DNA of 13,938 nt from an uncultured Clostridia bacterium (GTDB lineage: Bacteria > Bacillota > Clostridia > Christensenellales > Pumilibacteraceae): the NCBI GenBank assembly GCA_934229275.1, contig CAKQDN010000039.1, positions 1-13,938 on the forward strand, given 5' to 3'. Of the stretch, positions 1-5,870 are shown in pieces (position 1 is the first letter of the stretch; each line of letters begins with the position of its first letter). Under the pieces are notes generated by a model. It was not told the origin of the DNA. It did not search any database and was given only the letters and a program-made list of their open reading frames with translations. Both the position numbers and the translations under genes were made by a program.

Positions 1-408
1 GTAGAACACCTTTCTGACGCTCTTTTCACTGTCACACATGACGGTGTAGAAGTGCGATTCTGAATCCGTAACGCCGTTTCCGATGCTGACGCCGCATAAG
101 GAGTCTGCGTCGTAATGGTAGTAGAAGGGCGAACCGTCCGAACAGATCTCGCCGATGACTTTCGTGCCGTCGAGTATGTAACGAATAGTACCTTTGGGAC
201 TACTTTTGGAGATACGAGCGCCGTTTCTGTCGTAAGTGAAAGTGACGTTGTTGTATTTTTCGAGCAGATTACCTCGCGTCCACGTCATATTGGTAGCCTT
301 GGTTTCCGCGTCGGCAGGGCTGGAGGCGTTTATCTTATACCTTACGGGATTGTGTAACTTGTCGTAAGTGAAGTAGTAGGTCTTTGCCGGGGTATCTTGC
401 AAAACAAG
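1..408 (-). pseudogene. Rhs/YD-repeat core fragment, start-less, runs off left edge
   Basis: Read on the minus strand, an open frame begins directly after a TAA at 409-411 and stays open to base 1. It encodes classic YD-repeat text: a FTYDKLHNPVRY-like unit, then WTRGNLLEKYNNVTFTYDRNG, RYILDGTKVIGE and FYYHYDADSL. These match the late part of an Rhs core, just before the junction with a variable tip. There is no ATG with a ribosome binding site at its beginning, and it starts right behind the terminator of the immunity gene. It is therefore a displaced core piece and not an intact gene. Rhs cores normally form a shell around a C-terminal toxin; a tip for this piece would lie to the left of the window. 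It could be silent recombination stock for a full-length rhs gene elsewhere. The family call is firm; the orphan status is inferred from the missing start. Confidence 0.8.
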
Positions 409-413
409 TTAGT

Positions 414-448
414 AAAAAAATAACGGGCAGATATAAAATATCTGCCCG
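414..448 (-). terminator. Rho-independent terminator of the toxin-immunity pair
   Basis: An 11-bp perfect stem (CGGGCAGATAT at 424-434 paired with ATATCTGCCCG at 438-448) encloses a 3-base loop. On the minus strand it is followed by TTATTTTTTT (423-414). It lies 95 bases past the immunity gene stop and closes that transcription unit before the next Rhs core fragment. Confidence 0.9.
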
Positions 449-543
449 CACATGCAATTAAACTTTTAATGATTAATTGTCGGTAAAGATTTCTTTCAGG
501 AAACCACATGTGTAAATTTTTCCACAAAAATCCCTCATTTGAT

Positions 544-1146
544 TTAACATATCTCAGCAAGCATGTTTTTTAATTTTATACTATCAAAATTTTTATTATC
601 TTGTTGTGTGTATAAAAACAAAGAACATCCGTCAACACCCAAATTAATGCTTTCAATTATAATTGAGTCTTTTGCCAAAAGTCTATCTTTTATTTTCGAT
701 TCAGGATTTATGACAGAAACTCCTTTGTTAAACATGTCCGAAATTGTCTTCTCTTGTGCTAGAACAATAATCGGGTTGGTTATTTTAAATAGATTACAGA
801 TTTCTGTATCTTCAACCGATGTGTATCCTATCAGAATAGATTTTCCGTCTTCGAAAAAAACGAATTCCTTACATGGACAGCTAAACAAACTATTCTTTGT
901 CAATAAATTACCACATAAACCTTTCCGTTTCTCCACGCAATTAAATTTACCTATCTTTGAGATAAAGTTAATTACATATAGTTTAAGGTTATCATTATAA
1001 AATCTTTTTAATGCACATATGATTTTCTCAAAGTTATTAAAGATTTCAGTATGCTTATCACTCTCCATAGATGTGCAGCAAATTCCTTTCGTTTTAACGC
1101 TGACACTATGTGGGTAACCATTATATGTTGTGTCAATATAATCCAT
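544..1146 (-). CDS. Probable immunity protein for the adjacent Rhs toxin tip
   Basis: This 200-residue protein has no family I recognise. The immunity call rests on position: it starts 19 bases after the stop of the Rhs/HINT toxin tip on the same strand and is followed by a strong terminator, which is the standard toxin-immunity layout. A good ribosome binding site (AAGAGGT, 1155-1162 on the complement) precedes the ATG. The protein has no signal peptide or obvious membrane segment, as expected for a cytosolic inhibitor. Seven-plus cysteines stand out, with C70, C78, C90 and C92 spaced like a metal-binding cluster and C23-C24 near the start. The gene is visibly more AT-rich than the core part of the toxin gene, which is usual for exchanged tip/immunity cassettes. 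It could also be an unrelated cargo gene; a specific toxin-binding role is inference. Confidence 0.65.
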   Translation of the reverse strand: MDYIDTTYNGYPHSVSVKTKGICCTSMESDKHTEIFNNFEKIICALKRFYNDNLKLYVINFISKIGKFNCVEKRKGLCGNLLTKNSLFSCPCKEFVFFEDGKSILIGYTSVEDTEICNLFKITNPIIVLAQEKTISDMFNKGVSVINPESKIKDRLLAKDSIIIESINLGVDGCSLFLYTQQDNKNFDSIKLKNMLAEIC

Positions 1147-1165
1147 GTTTTATTACCTCTTTCAA

Positions 1166-2314
1166 TTATGGGAATAAATAATGCCACTTACTTCCTAAGA
1201 CATTAAAATGTGGACCTATTCCACCTTTCGCATGTCCTGCGGCATGCTCCATTATTTGAACAGTATTTCGGCCTTCTCCAAATATATATGTACGCCCAGT
1301 TAAAGGTCGACCAAGCTTATCCACGCTTTGAATAACTTTTGTCGGTTGTTCACACATGGGTATACCTGCATCTCTTTTAGCTGCTCTAAATGCAGAATTT
1401 CTACTTTCATGCTCAGAATAATACTTAGCATCGCCAGAAACACATTCATTATGAACGAGTATGGGATTGTTTCCAACATAATATGTATGGAAGTCCTCGA
1501 CCTCAAAGTTATATGTAATTTCGGGAGTAGATAATTTTTCAACGACGATCGACTGTATTTTAGCACAATTTCCCTGCGATGTCAATAGCAAATCCGTAAG
1601 ACGTAAATCTTTTGCGTGCTTGAAACCTACGCCCACAACATAGAAGGGGTGCAGAGGAGTGCAAACAATCTCTTCTCCGTCCACGGTAAGGTGGTACCAC
1701 TTATCCGTAGTGTTGCGGAAGACTCGGGCGACTTTTTTGTATTGCATATCGCCGGACTGCTCATCGTAAGCAAGAACTTCATCTCCGGGTTCAATATTCT
1801 CGATTGCCTTTTTACCTTCCTTGGCAAGAACGAGCGTGCCTGCAATGAAACAAGCCGGGTTATTCGCCCAGGAAATTGCTCCGGAAATAGCACCGGAAAT
1901 CGCGCCGGACATAAAGCCTTCGGCGGCACCGTCAAGCACCGACGTCCAAAAGTCCTCGTGGTTTATTAGTGCGAATATGCCGGATAGAAGCGCTCCGGAC
2001 AAAGCCCCTATAACCGCACCTTGAATTGCACCCGTAAGCATTGTTCCGAACAGACATGACGCGGCTCCGCTTGTGGCAACGGTAAGCACGAGCAAGATGA
2101 CTATAACAGCCACGCCTATAAGCGCTTTAATCCACCAGGCGGCGTTGTTCCACCAGGCAAAGACTTTATCCCACCAGGTTTTTAACTTGACGTTGGAATA
2201 CGGCACGAGTTCAACGTCGCTGTCTATAGTAGCGTCGTCGCCTGCGCTCATGACCTGATTGTTGCCTGCATAAACGTAGCCGTTAATTCCGCCGGGAGCG
2301 TCAATACCGTCCAT
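1166..2314 (-). CDS. Displaced Rhs toxin tip with HINT domain and C-terminal nuclease-like toxin
   Basis: A 382-residue orphan tip of an Rhs polymorphic toxin. It opens with the end of the Rhs core (GYVYAGNNQVM, residues 12-22, equivalent to the usual YAYCGNNPV). Next come a Trp-rich stretch (47-62), one membrane segment (62-82) and a Gly/Ala-rich hydrophobic region with SGAISGAISGAI (136-148). A HINT autoprotease domain follows: Cys155 at its head, TPLHPF at 219-224, HTYYVG at 276-281 and the terminal VHN at 287-289, the features used for self-cleavage. The last ~93 residues form the toxin, with RNSAFRAAKRDAGIP (305-319), E356-H357, H361, PHF at 368-370 and H378. The spacing resembles HNH/Endo VII-fold toxins of the EHHH type, so a nuclease is likely. 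The first ATG has no ribosome binding site and an in-frame stop lies ten codons upstream, so it may be silent until recombined behind a full core. HINT call firm; toxin class tentative. Confidence 0.85.
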   Translation of the reverse strand: MDGIDAPGGINGYVYAGNNQVMSAGDDATIDSDVELVPYSNVKLKTWWDKVFAWWNNAAWWIKALIGVAVIVILLVLTVATSGAASCLFGTMLTGAIQGAVIGALSGALLSGIFALINHEDFWTSVLDGAAEGFMSGAISGAISGAISWANNPACFIAGTLVLAKEGKKAIENIEPGDEVLAYDEQSGDMQYKKVARVFRNTTDKWYHLTVDGEEIVCTPLHPFYVVGVGFKHAKDLRLTDLLLTSQGNCAKIQSIVVEKLSTPEITYNFEVEDFHTYYVGNNPILVHNECVSGDAKYYSEHESRNSAFRAAKRDAGIPMCEQPTKVIQSVDKLGRPLTGRTYIFGEGRNTVQIMEHAAGHAKGGIGPHFNVLGSKWHYLFP

Positions 2315-2325
2315 AAAATCGGTTT

Positions 2326-2747
2326 TGGTTCGCCGACAAGGTCAATATTATTGCAACATACTACGGTTTGCCGATGGTAGAGACATACGAAATAATAGCA
2401 AAAGAGTTTAACCGAAATCGTTCTTGTTTAGAACGTGCTTAACCGATCTCGATACGGATGAATTTGAATATTTGGCGCAGAAGATGTTCGGCAGTTATAT
2501 AATGCAGAAGATGTCCGGCAGTTATATAATAAAGATAGGCACGGTAAAACTCACCTGTCAAAACTTCATTGCGTTAACTTTCGGGATAATACGCATCGCC
2601 TGCGACATAGGCGAGCACCCATGCCCTCCGCAAGACAGGCAGCCTAAATGGCTTTTTGACGGAGCGATCCGAAACGAAGGCTCGACCGATAGCGTAAAAC
2701 GAACGCGGCATCGGCGCAATATAAGAAGAGGTACTTTGCGAGACTAA
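2326..2747 (+). pseudogene. Decayed Spo0A-C-like DNA-binding domain fragment
   Basis: Two overlapping frames carry protein-like text on the plus strand. Bases 2326-2442 encode a 38-residue piece including YEIIAKEFNRNRSCLERA before a stop. In another frame, DLDTDEFEYLAQKMFGSY and then KLTCQNFIALTFGIIRI follow. Together they recall the C-terminal domain of Spo0A-type proteins, where a helix ending in VERAIRHA is followed by PTNSEFIA. The similarity is from memory and weak, and the middle part is missing or scrambled. There is no start codon with a ribosome binding site, and the fragment abuts the broken end of the Rhs tip at about 2315. It is best read as a remnant left by rearrangement. The distal part (about 2620-2747) shows nothing recognisable. 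Confidence 0.4.
2477..2530 (+). repeat. 27-bp tandem duplication, two copies
   Basis: Units 2477-2503 and 2504-2530 are identical except for one base (TTC versus TCC). The duplication adds nine codons in frame (QKMFGSYIM / QKMSGSYII) to the decayed plus-strand fragment, consistent with a recent slippage event in a sequence no longer under selection. Confidence 0.9.
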
Positions 2748-2888
2748 AACAAGTGTCTAAATGACGCTTTTAATATCAAATTCAAGTGCCATATTTTTCC
2801 TACAATAGAAAAACGAGGATAGTTTCACCTTGGAAGGCGACGTGGTATGAAAAGTTGTCTAAAACAACATGATAATTTGGCAAACTAT

Positions 2889-2917
2889 TTGCAAGATACA
2901 ATCAAATAGTATATAAT
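2889..2917 (+). promoter_or_regulatory. Sigma-A-type promoter for the lipoprotein gene
   Basis: TTGCAA (2889-2894) and TATAAT (2912-2917) are separated by 17 bases, near-consensus for a vegetative promoter. It faces the lipoprotein gene, whose ATG is at 3093, implying an untranslated leader of roughly 165-170 bases. Confidence 0.65.
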
Positions 2918-2949
2918 ATAACCAACGAAAGAAAACTTGAACGTAGGTG

Positions 2950-3051
2950 TTTATCGGATAGCAACGAACAAACACAAGAAGTCATTATTTTTCATGTGTT
3001 CTATTGCGGGCGAATTATAAACGAATTGCTCGATAAATAGTAATGGGCAAT
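2950..3051 (+). promoter_or_regulatory. Possibly structured 5' leader of the lipoprotein gene
   Basis: The leader can form an outer stem TTTATCG (2950-2956) with CGATAAA (3031-3037) and GCAA (2961-2964) with TTGC (3026-3029). An inner hairpin pairs AACACA (2971-2976) with TGTGTT (2995-3000). The same TTGC could instead pair with GCAA at 3047-3050, so two exclusive folds are possible. No known riboswitch class is recognised; the regulatory role is speculative. Confidence 0.25.
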
Positions 3052-3092
3052 AAGAATAATATTAAGATGACATTTTTGGAGGTCGTAAATAC

Positions 3093-3716
3093 ATGTTTAA
3101 AAAGAGATTATCTATGATTATTTGCGCGGTGCTTTTAGCGATAACTTGCATCGGATTGGTTGCGTGCGTAAATGACGACGGTGGCGAAGGAACTCAAATA
3201 CCGCTCCACGACAGCACGAAATGGTTTACCGAAGAAGAACTGTCGGCGAAAGGACTCGCCGGATTGACTGCGCCGACGGGTTTGTCCGGGGAGATGAAAT
3301 CAAGCGATGCATGGTTTAAGGACGGATACTCGTTTTCGCAGGTTTGTCCTGACGAAGAGACGTTCAAGGCGAATGCAGAAACATATTTTTCGTATTTAAA
3401 AACGCATTATGACGGTATGTTCGGCAAACCGAGATTCGAAAAATACGGCATGGATACAAACGAAAATTGGTATATCATTGAACAAAAGGAGGATTTATCC
3501 GACTATTTCGATGATAATCCGAGCAAATTGTATAAGTTCTATTATGTAAGGGATAACACTTTGGATGACGGCTATTTTGCAAAAGGATCGGTCTGGATTT
3601 TTGAAATTCGCTATGAATTCGATACCGATTCCGATGTATACAAATTCAAATTGTTTATTGAAAGCGCTGACTCATCACCTAACGGAGTTTTCAAGAACTA
3701 TTACAAAATGAGATAA
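3093..3716 (+). CDS. Secreted lipoprotein of unknown function
   Basis: This 207-residue protein has a textbook lipoprotein signal. A basic start (MFKKR) is followed by a hydrophobic stretch (residues 7-21) and the lipobox LVAC with the lipidated cysteine at position 25. It should be anchored to the outer face of the cell membrane after processing. The mature part is acidic and rich in aromatic residues, with a linker (25-40) followed by a folded domain that has no further membrane segment and no motif I recognise. A strong ribosome binding site (GGAGG, 3078-3082) sits 10 bases before the ATG, which supports this start. It stands alone on the plus strand, with its own promoter upstream and a hairpin terminator about 140 bases after the stop. 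The lipoprotein call is firm; no function can be assigned. Confidence 0.85.
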   Translation: MFKKRLSMIICAVLLAITCIGLVACVNDDGGEGTQIPLHDSTKWFTEEELSAKGLAGLTAPTGLSGEMKSSDAWFKDGYSFSQVCPDEETFKANAETYFSYLKTHYDGMFGKPRFEKYGMDTNENWYIIEQKEDLSDYFDDNPSKLYKFYYVRDNTLDDGYFAKGSVWIFEIRYEFDTDSDVYKFKLFIESADSSPNGVFKNYYKMR

Positions 3717-3856
3717 ATCCAATATAATATCGGTGGAGCAACGGACATCGGCAAAACAACAATCGTTCAATGCGGCGCTTATGAAAACATAATTTTTTGC
3801 CGTGCGATACATTATCCATCATCCACATCGATAATAAGAGTAACCTTATAAGCAAA

Positions 3857-3896
3857 CGACCGACTGTGTTTGCAAGAGTACGGTTGGTCGCTTTTT
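3857..3896 (+). terminator. Rho-independent terminator after the lipoprotein gene
   Basis: CGACCGACTG (3857-3866) pairs with CGGTTGGTCG (3881-3890) as a 10-bp stem with two G-U wobbles and a 14-base loop, followed by CTTTTT. An alternative small hairpin (GCAAAC 3852-3857 with GTTTGC 3868-3873) overlaps the left arm. Confidence 0.7.
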
Positions 3897-4027
3897 CGTT
3901 GATTAAGGCAGTGAAAATCATATGTCCTTATCGTGCAAAAATCCTTTTTTGCAATCGTTAAAGGTTTACGGTTTTCCAAAGAGAGAGTAATAAATCGCTA
4001 CGGCGATATGCGAAGAAACAAAAAAGG

Positions 4028-4053
4028 TAAATTGTCACAAAAACGACAATTTA
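4028..4053. repeat. Perfect 9-bp inverted repeat
   Basis: TAAATTGTC (4028-4036) and GACAATTTA (4045-4053) flank an 8-base A-rich spacer. It has no U tract, so it is not a clear terminator. It could be a protein-binding palindrome or chance. Confidence 0.45.
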
Positions 4054-4248
4054 TCACTGTTTTTGAACTGCAAATTTTTGCCGTTGACTTCCGCTTTTCA
4101 CTGTGCTACAAACGCACTCGAAAGGCGATAAATCGGACGGCAAAAAAATAGCAGATATCGGACGCTCGACACCTGCTAAAAGATAATTATTCGATTATAT
4201 ACGTTGTGATTAAAACTTAAATCTAACGCCAGAAAAGTCTCTTGTAAA

Positions 4249-4291
4249 GAAAAAAGCGAACCCCATTTTTATATCAGAGTTCGTTTTTTTC
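4249..4291. terminator. Bidirectional terminator closing the minus-strand cluster
   Basis: The arms GAAAAAAGCGAAC (4249-4261) and GTTCGTTTTTTTC (4279-4291) pair throughout with a single G-T wobble, around a 17-base loop. The A/T ends supply a U tract in both directions. It lies about 65 bases past the stop of the PDDEXK nuclease gene and marks the 3' end of the six-gene cluster. Confidence 0.75.
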
Positions 4292-4357
4292 ATCTGTGGT
4301 GGAGCACGTCAAACCTAAAACGAATTTTATAGCCAATCGTTTTAGTCTTAAATAATA

Positions 4358-5260
4358 TTATTTTTCTTCATCTTCGGTTAAAAGCGTAATTTCACGCAAC
4401 TTTTCTTCGAGTAATTTTTTATCGGGAAGTTGCAAGGTGTAATCGGCGACCATTGTAGGCGACAGGCTGCGACTTAATGCATATTCTACGACAGCATCGT
4501 CTTTCGATGCACAAAGATTTACGCCTACGCTCGGATTTTCGTTCGGTTTTTTAACGTCGCGATCGAGCGCTTCGAGATAAAAATTGATTTGTCCTATATG
4601 TTCGGGCTTGAATTTACCTATTTTCAATTCTATCGGCACAAGACAGGAAAGAGCGCGATTATAAAACAACAAATCAATGTAAAAATCTTGTCCGCCGACC
4701 TGAACGCGATATTCCTCTCCGACAAAAGTAAAATCTTTGCCAAACTCTAATATAAACTTCTTCAGATTGCCGATGATTGCCTTTTTAAGATTATTTTCGG
4801 AATATTGTTCGGGCAAGTCGAGAAATTCGAGGACGTAAGAATCGAGAATACTTTCGCGAGCGGCGGCAGGAACGCTTTTCGGCAAAGCCTTTTTAGAGGA
4901 AAGCATATATCGCTGATACAATGCGCTATCCATTTGCCTTTCAAGTTCACGGTAAGAATATCTCTCTTTGATGCACGCCTGCATATAAAAATGCCGTTCT
5001 TCCGCTGATTTCGCTCCGGACATTATAAGTAAATGGTTAGACCAATTTATTTGTGTCAGCAGTGTTGACACAAATTCATCGTCCTTATAAAGTTCGTAAA
5101 ACTGCTTCATTCTATAAAGCCCGCGACGATTAAAACCTTTGATATCCGGATTTGCTTTTGCAATATACGCGGCAACTTCGTCAACGACTTTATCTCCGAA
5201 AGACGAGTTTTCGCAAAGTTCGGACAAATATTTGCCGATTTGCCAATACATATTGATCAT
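4358..5260 (-). CDS. YhcG/DUF1016-type PDDEXK nuclease (main open frame)
   Basis: The 300-residue frame matches the YhcG (DUF1016) family. The N-terminal helical domain carries YWQIGKYLSE (5-14), GFNRRGLYRMKQFY (42-55) and QINWSNHLLIM (70-80). The C-terminal PDDEXK nuclease domain has FYIDLLFYN (193-201, catalytic Asp196) and PIELKIGKFKPE (209-220, catalytic Glu211 and Lys213), with Gln224 in GQINFYLEALD. The catalytic set is complete, so the protein should be able to bind divalent metal and cut DNA; its natural target is unknown. Family members start about 30 residues earlier. Those residues are encoded here in another frame (5261-5354), so the gene is split by a one-base shift. The ATG at 5260 has no ribosome binding site and may be an internal restart. 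It is the last gene before the bidirectional terminator. Confidence 0.85.
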   Translation of the reverse strand: MINMYWQIGKYLSELCENSSFGDKVVDEVAAYIAKANPDIKGFNRRGLYRMKQFYELYKDDEFVSTLLTQINWSNHLLIMSGAKSAEERHFYMQACIKERYSYRELERQMDSALYQRYMLSSKKALPKSVPAAARESILDSYVLEFLDLPEQYSENNLKKAIIGNLKKFILEFGKDFTFVGEEYRVQVGGQDFYIDLLFYNRALSCLVPIELKIGKFKPEHIGQINFYLEALDRDVKKPNENPSVGVNLCASKDDAVVEYALSRSLSPTMVADYTLQLPDKKLLEEKLREITLLTEDEEK

Positions 5261-5354
5261 TTCGGCATTTACGGCTTTTAACGCGCGGTTTTTTTGATTG
5301 TTCGATGATATTTATAATGTATTTAAAGTTGTTTTGACTTACGATTTGAGTCAT
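5261..5354 (-). pseudogene. Out-of-frame 5' end of the PDDEXK nuclease gene
   Basis: An ATG at 5352-5354 is preceded at six bases by a good ribosome binding site (AAGAGGT, 5360-5366 on the complement). From it reads MTQIVSQNNFKYIINIIEQS, which fits the expected N-terminus of this family. After a run of seven A (T7 at 5289-5295 on the plus strand) the frame becomes nonsense. With six A it would continue as KNRALKAVNAEMINMYW and join the main frame, giving about 331 residues. This is therefore the true start of the downstream nuclease. The extra base is a sequence error, an inactivating mutation, or a slippage-controlled switch. Confidence 0.8.
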
Positions 5355-5376
5355 AATGCACCTCTTGATGCGAAAT

Positions 5377-5868
5377 TCATTTATTATTTTTACACAGGCG
5401 ATTGCGGGTAGATATTGCCGCGCGTAATTTTGCCGTAAACTCTGCTGAGGATTGAATATCTCCGCTCAATAAGCAATCTCTTATTTGTTCAATAAGATTT
5501 ATAATATCGTTTTCGATATCGTGCATTTCCGAACTTGAAACAGGGTCTGCAAAACGAAAATCGTCGGCAATCGCTTTTAATTCTTGTTTTAACTCGCTGT
5601 CGTTACATAAGTCGGATAGTTCGTAAAGCGAATTGTTTATCGTTTTATACGTCAAAGTGGAATCTATTTTTGCGGACTCTTTTGCAAATTTTTTCGTTCT
5701 GTTAAGAAAAAATAATGCGACAAAATAAACCGCGAACAATATAACTGCAACAAAAACAGAAATAAGTGCAGGAATTTTGCAAATGCTTGCGATTATGCAG
5801 TAAACAGTCTGGATAAGCGCATAAATAATGCTTACCAAGACGGTTTTATTTCTCAATAAATCTTTCAT
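5377..5868 (-). CDS. Small membrane protein with two helices and a cytosolic helical tail
   Basis: I recognise no family. From the ATG at 5868 the protein has 163 residues. A short basic start precedes two membrane helices (about residues 9-28 and 32-54) linked by a short loop. A basic stop-transfer segment (NRTKKFAKESAK) follows, then about 100 residues of mainly helical, charged sequence, probably coiled. The open frame extends to 5901, but the ATG at 5868 is preferred: it lies two bases after the SPFH gene's stop, with AAAGG a few bases upstream, indicating translational coupling. The upstream extension would only overlap the zinc-ribbon end of the SPFH gene. A partner role to the SPFH protein at the membrane is suggested by the coupling, not by homology. 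The nuclease start lies 22 bases downstream. Confidence 0.75.
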   Translation of the reverse strand: MKDLLRNKTVLVSIIYALIQTVYCIIASICKIPALISVFVAVILFAVYFVALFFLNRTKKFAKESAKIDSTLTYKTINNSLYELSDLCNDSELKQELKAIADDFRFADPVSSSEMHDIENDIINLIEQIRDCLLSGDIQSSAEFTAKLRAAISTRNRLCKNNK

Positions 5869-5870
5869 TT

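Larger units (their letters stand above)
3717..4248. other. Intergenic stretch without a convincing gene
   Basis: About 530 bases between the lipoprotein stop and the bidirectional terminator. It holds the plus-strand terminator at 3857-3896 and an inverted repeat at 4028-4053. A 72-codon frame opening with GTG at 3933 lacks a ribosome binding site and encodes low-complexity basic text, so it is not called. A short frame from 3732 reads GGATDIGKTTIV but has no start and ends within 40 codons; it may be a remnant or chance. Confidence 0.5.

Noticed and set aside
563..1000. 145-codon plus-strand frame
   Set aside because: It is antisense to the immunity gene, which has a good ribosome site and the right context. 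The plus frame has neither.
1440..1860. HINT domain read as an intein
   Set aside because: There is no splicing partner after VHN. The following sequence is a toxin-like domain and the preceding one an Rhs tip, so this is a cleavage domain of a polymorphic toxin.
3732..3850. Short plus-strand text GGATDIGKTTIV resembling a P-loop
   Set aside because: It has no start codon or ribosome site and lasts under 40 codons. The match to a nucleotide-binding loop is only partial and nothing around it supports an ATPase.
3933..4151. 72-codon plus-strand frame in the intergenic gap
   Set aside because: It opens with GTG, has no ribosome binding site, and its product is low-complexity basic text with no domain.
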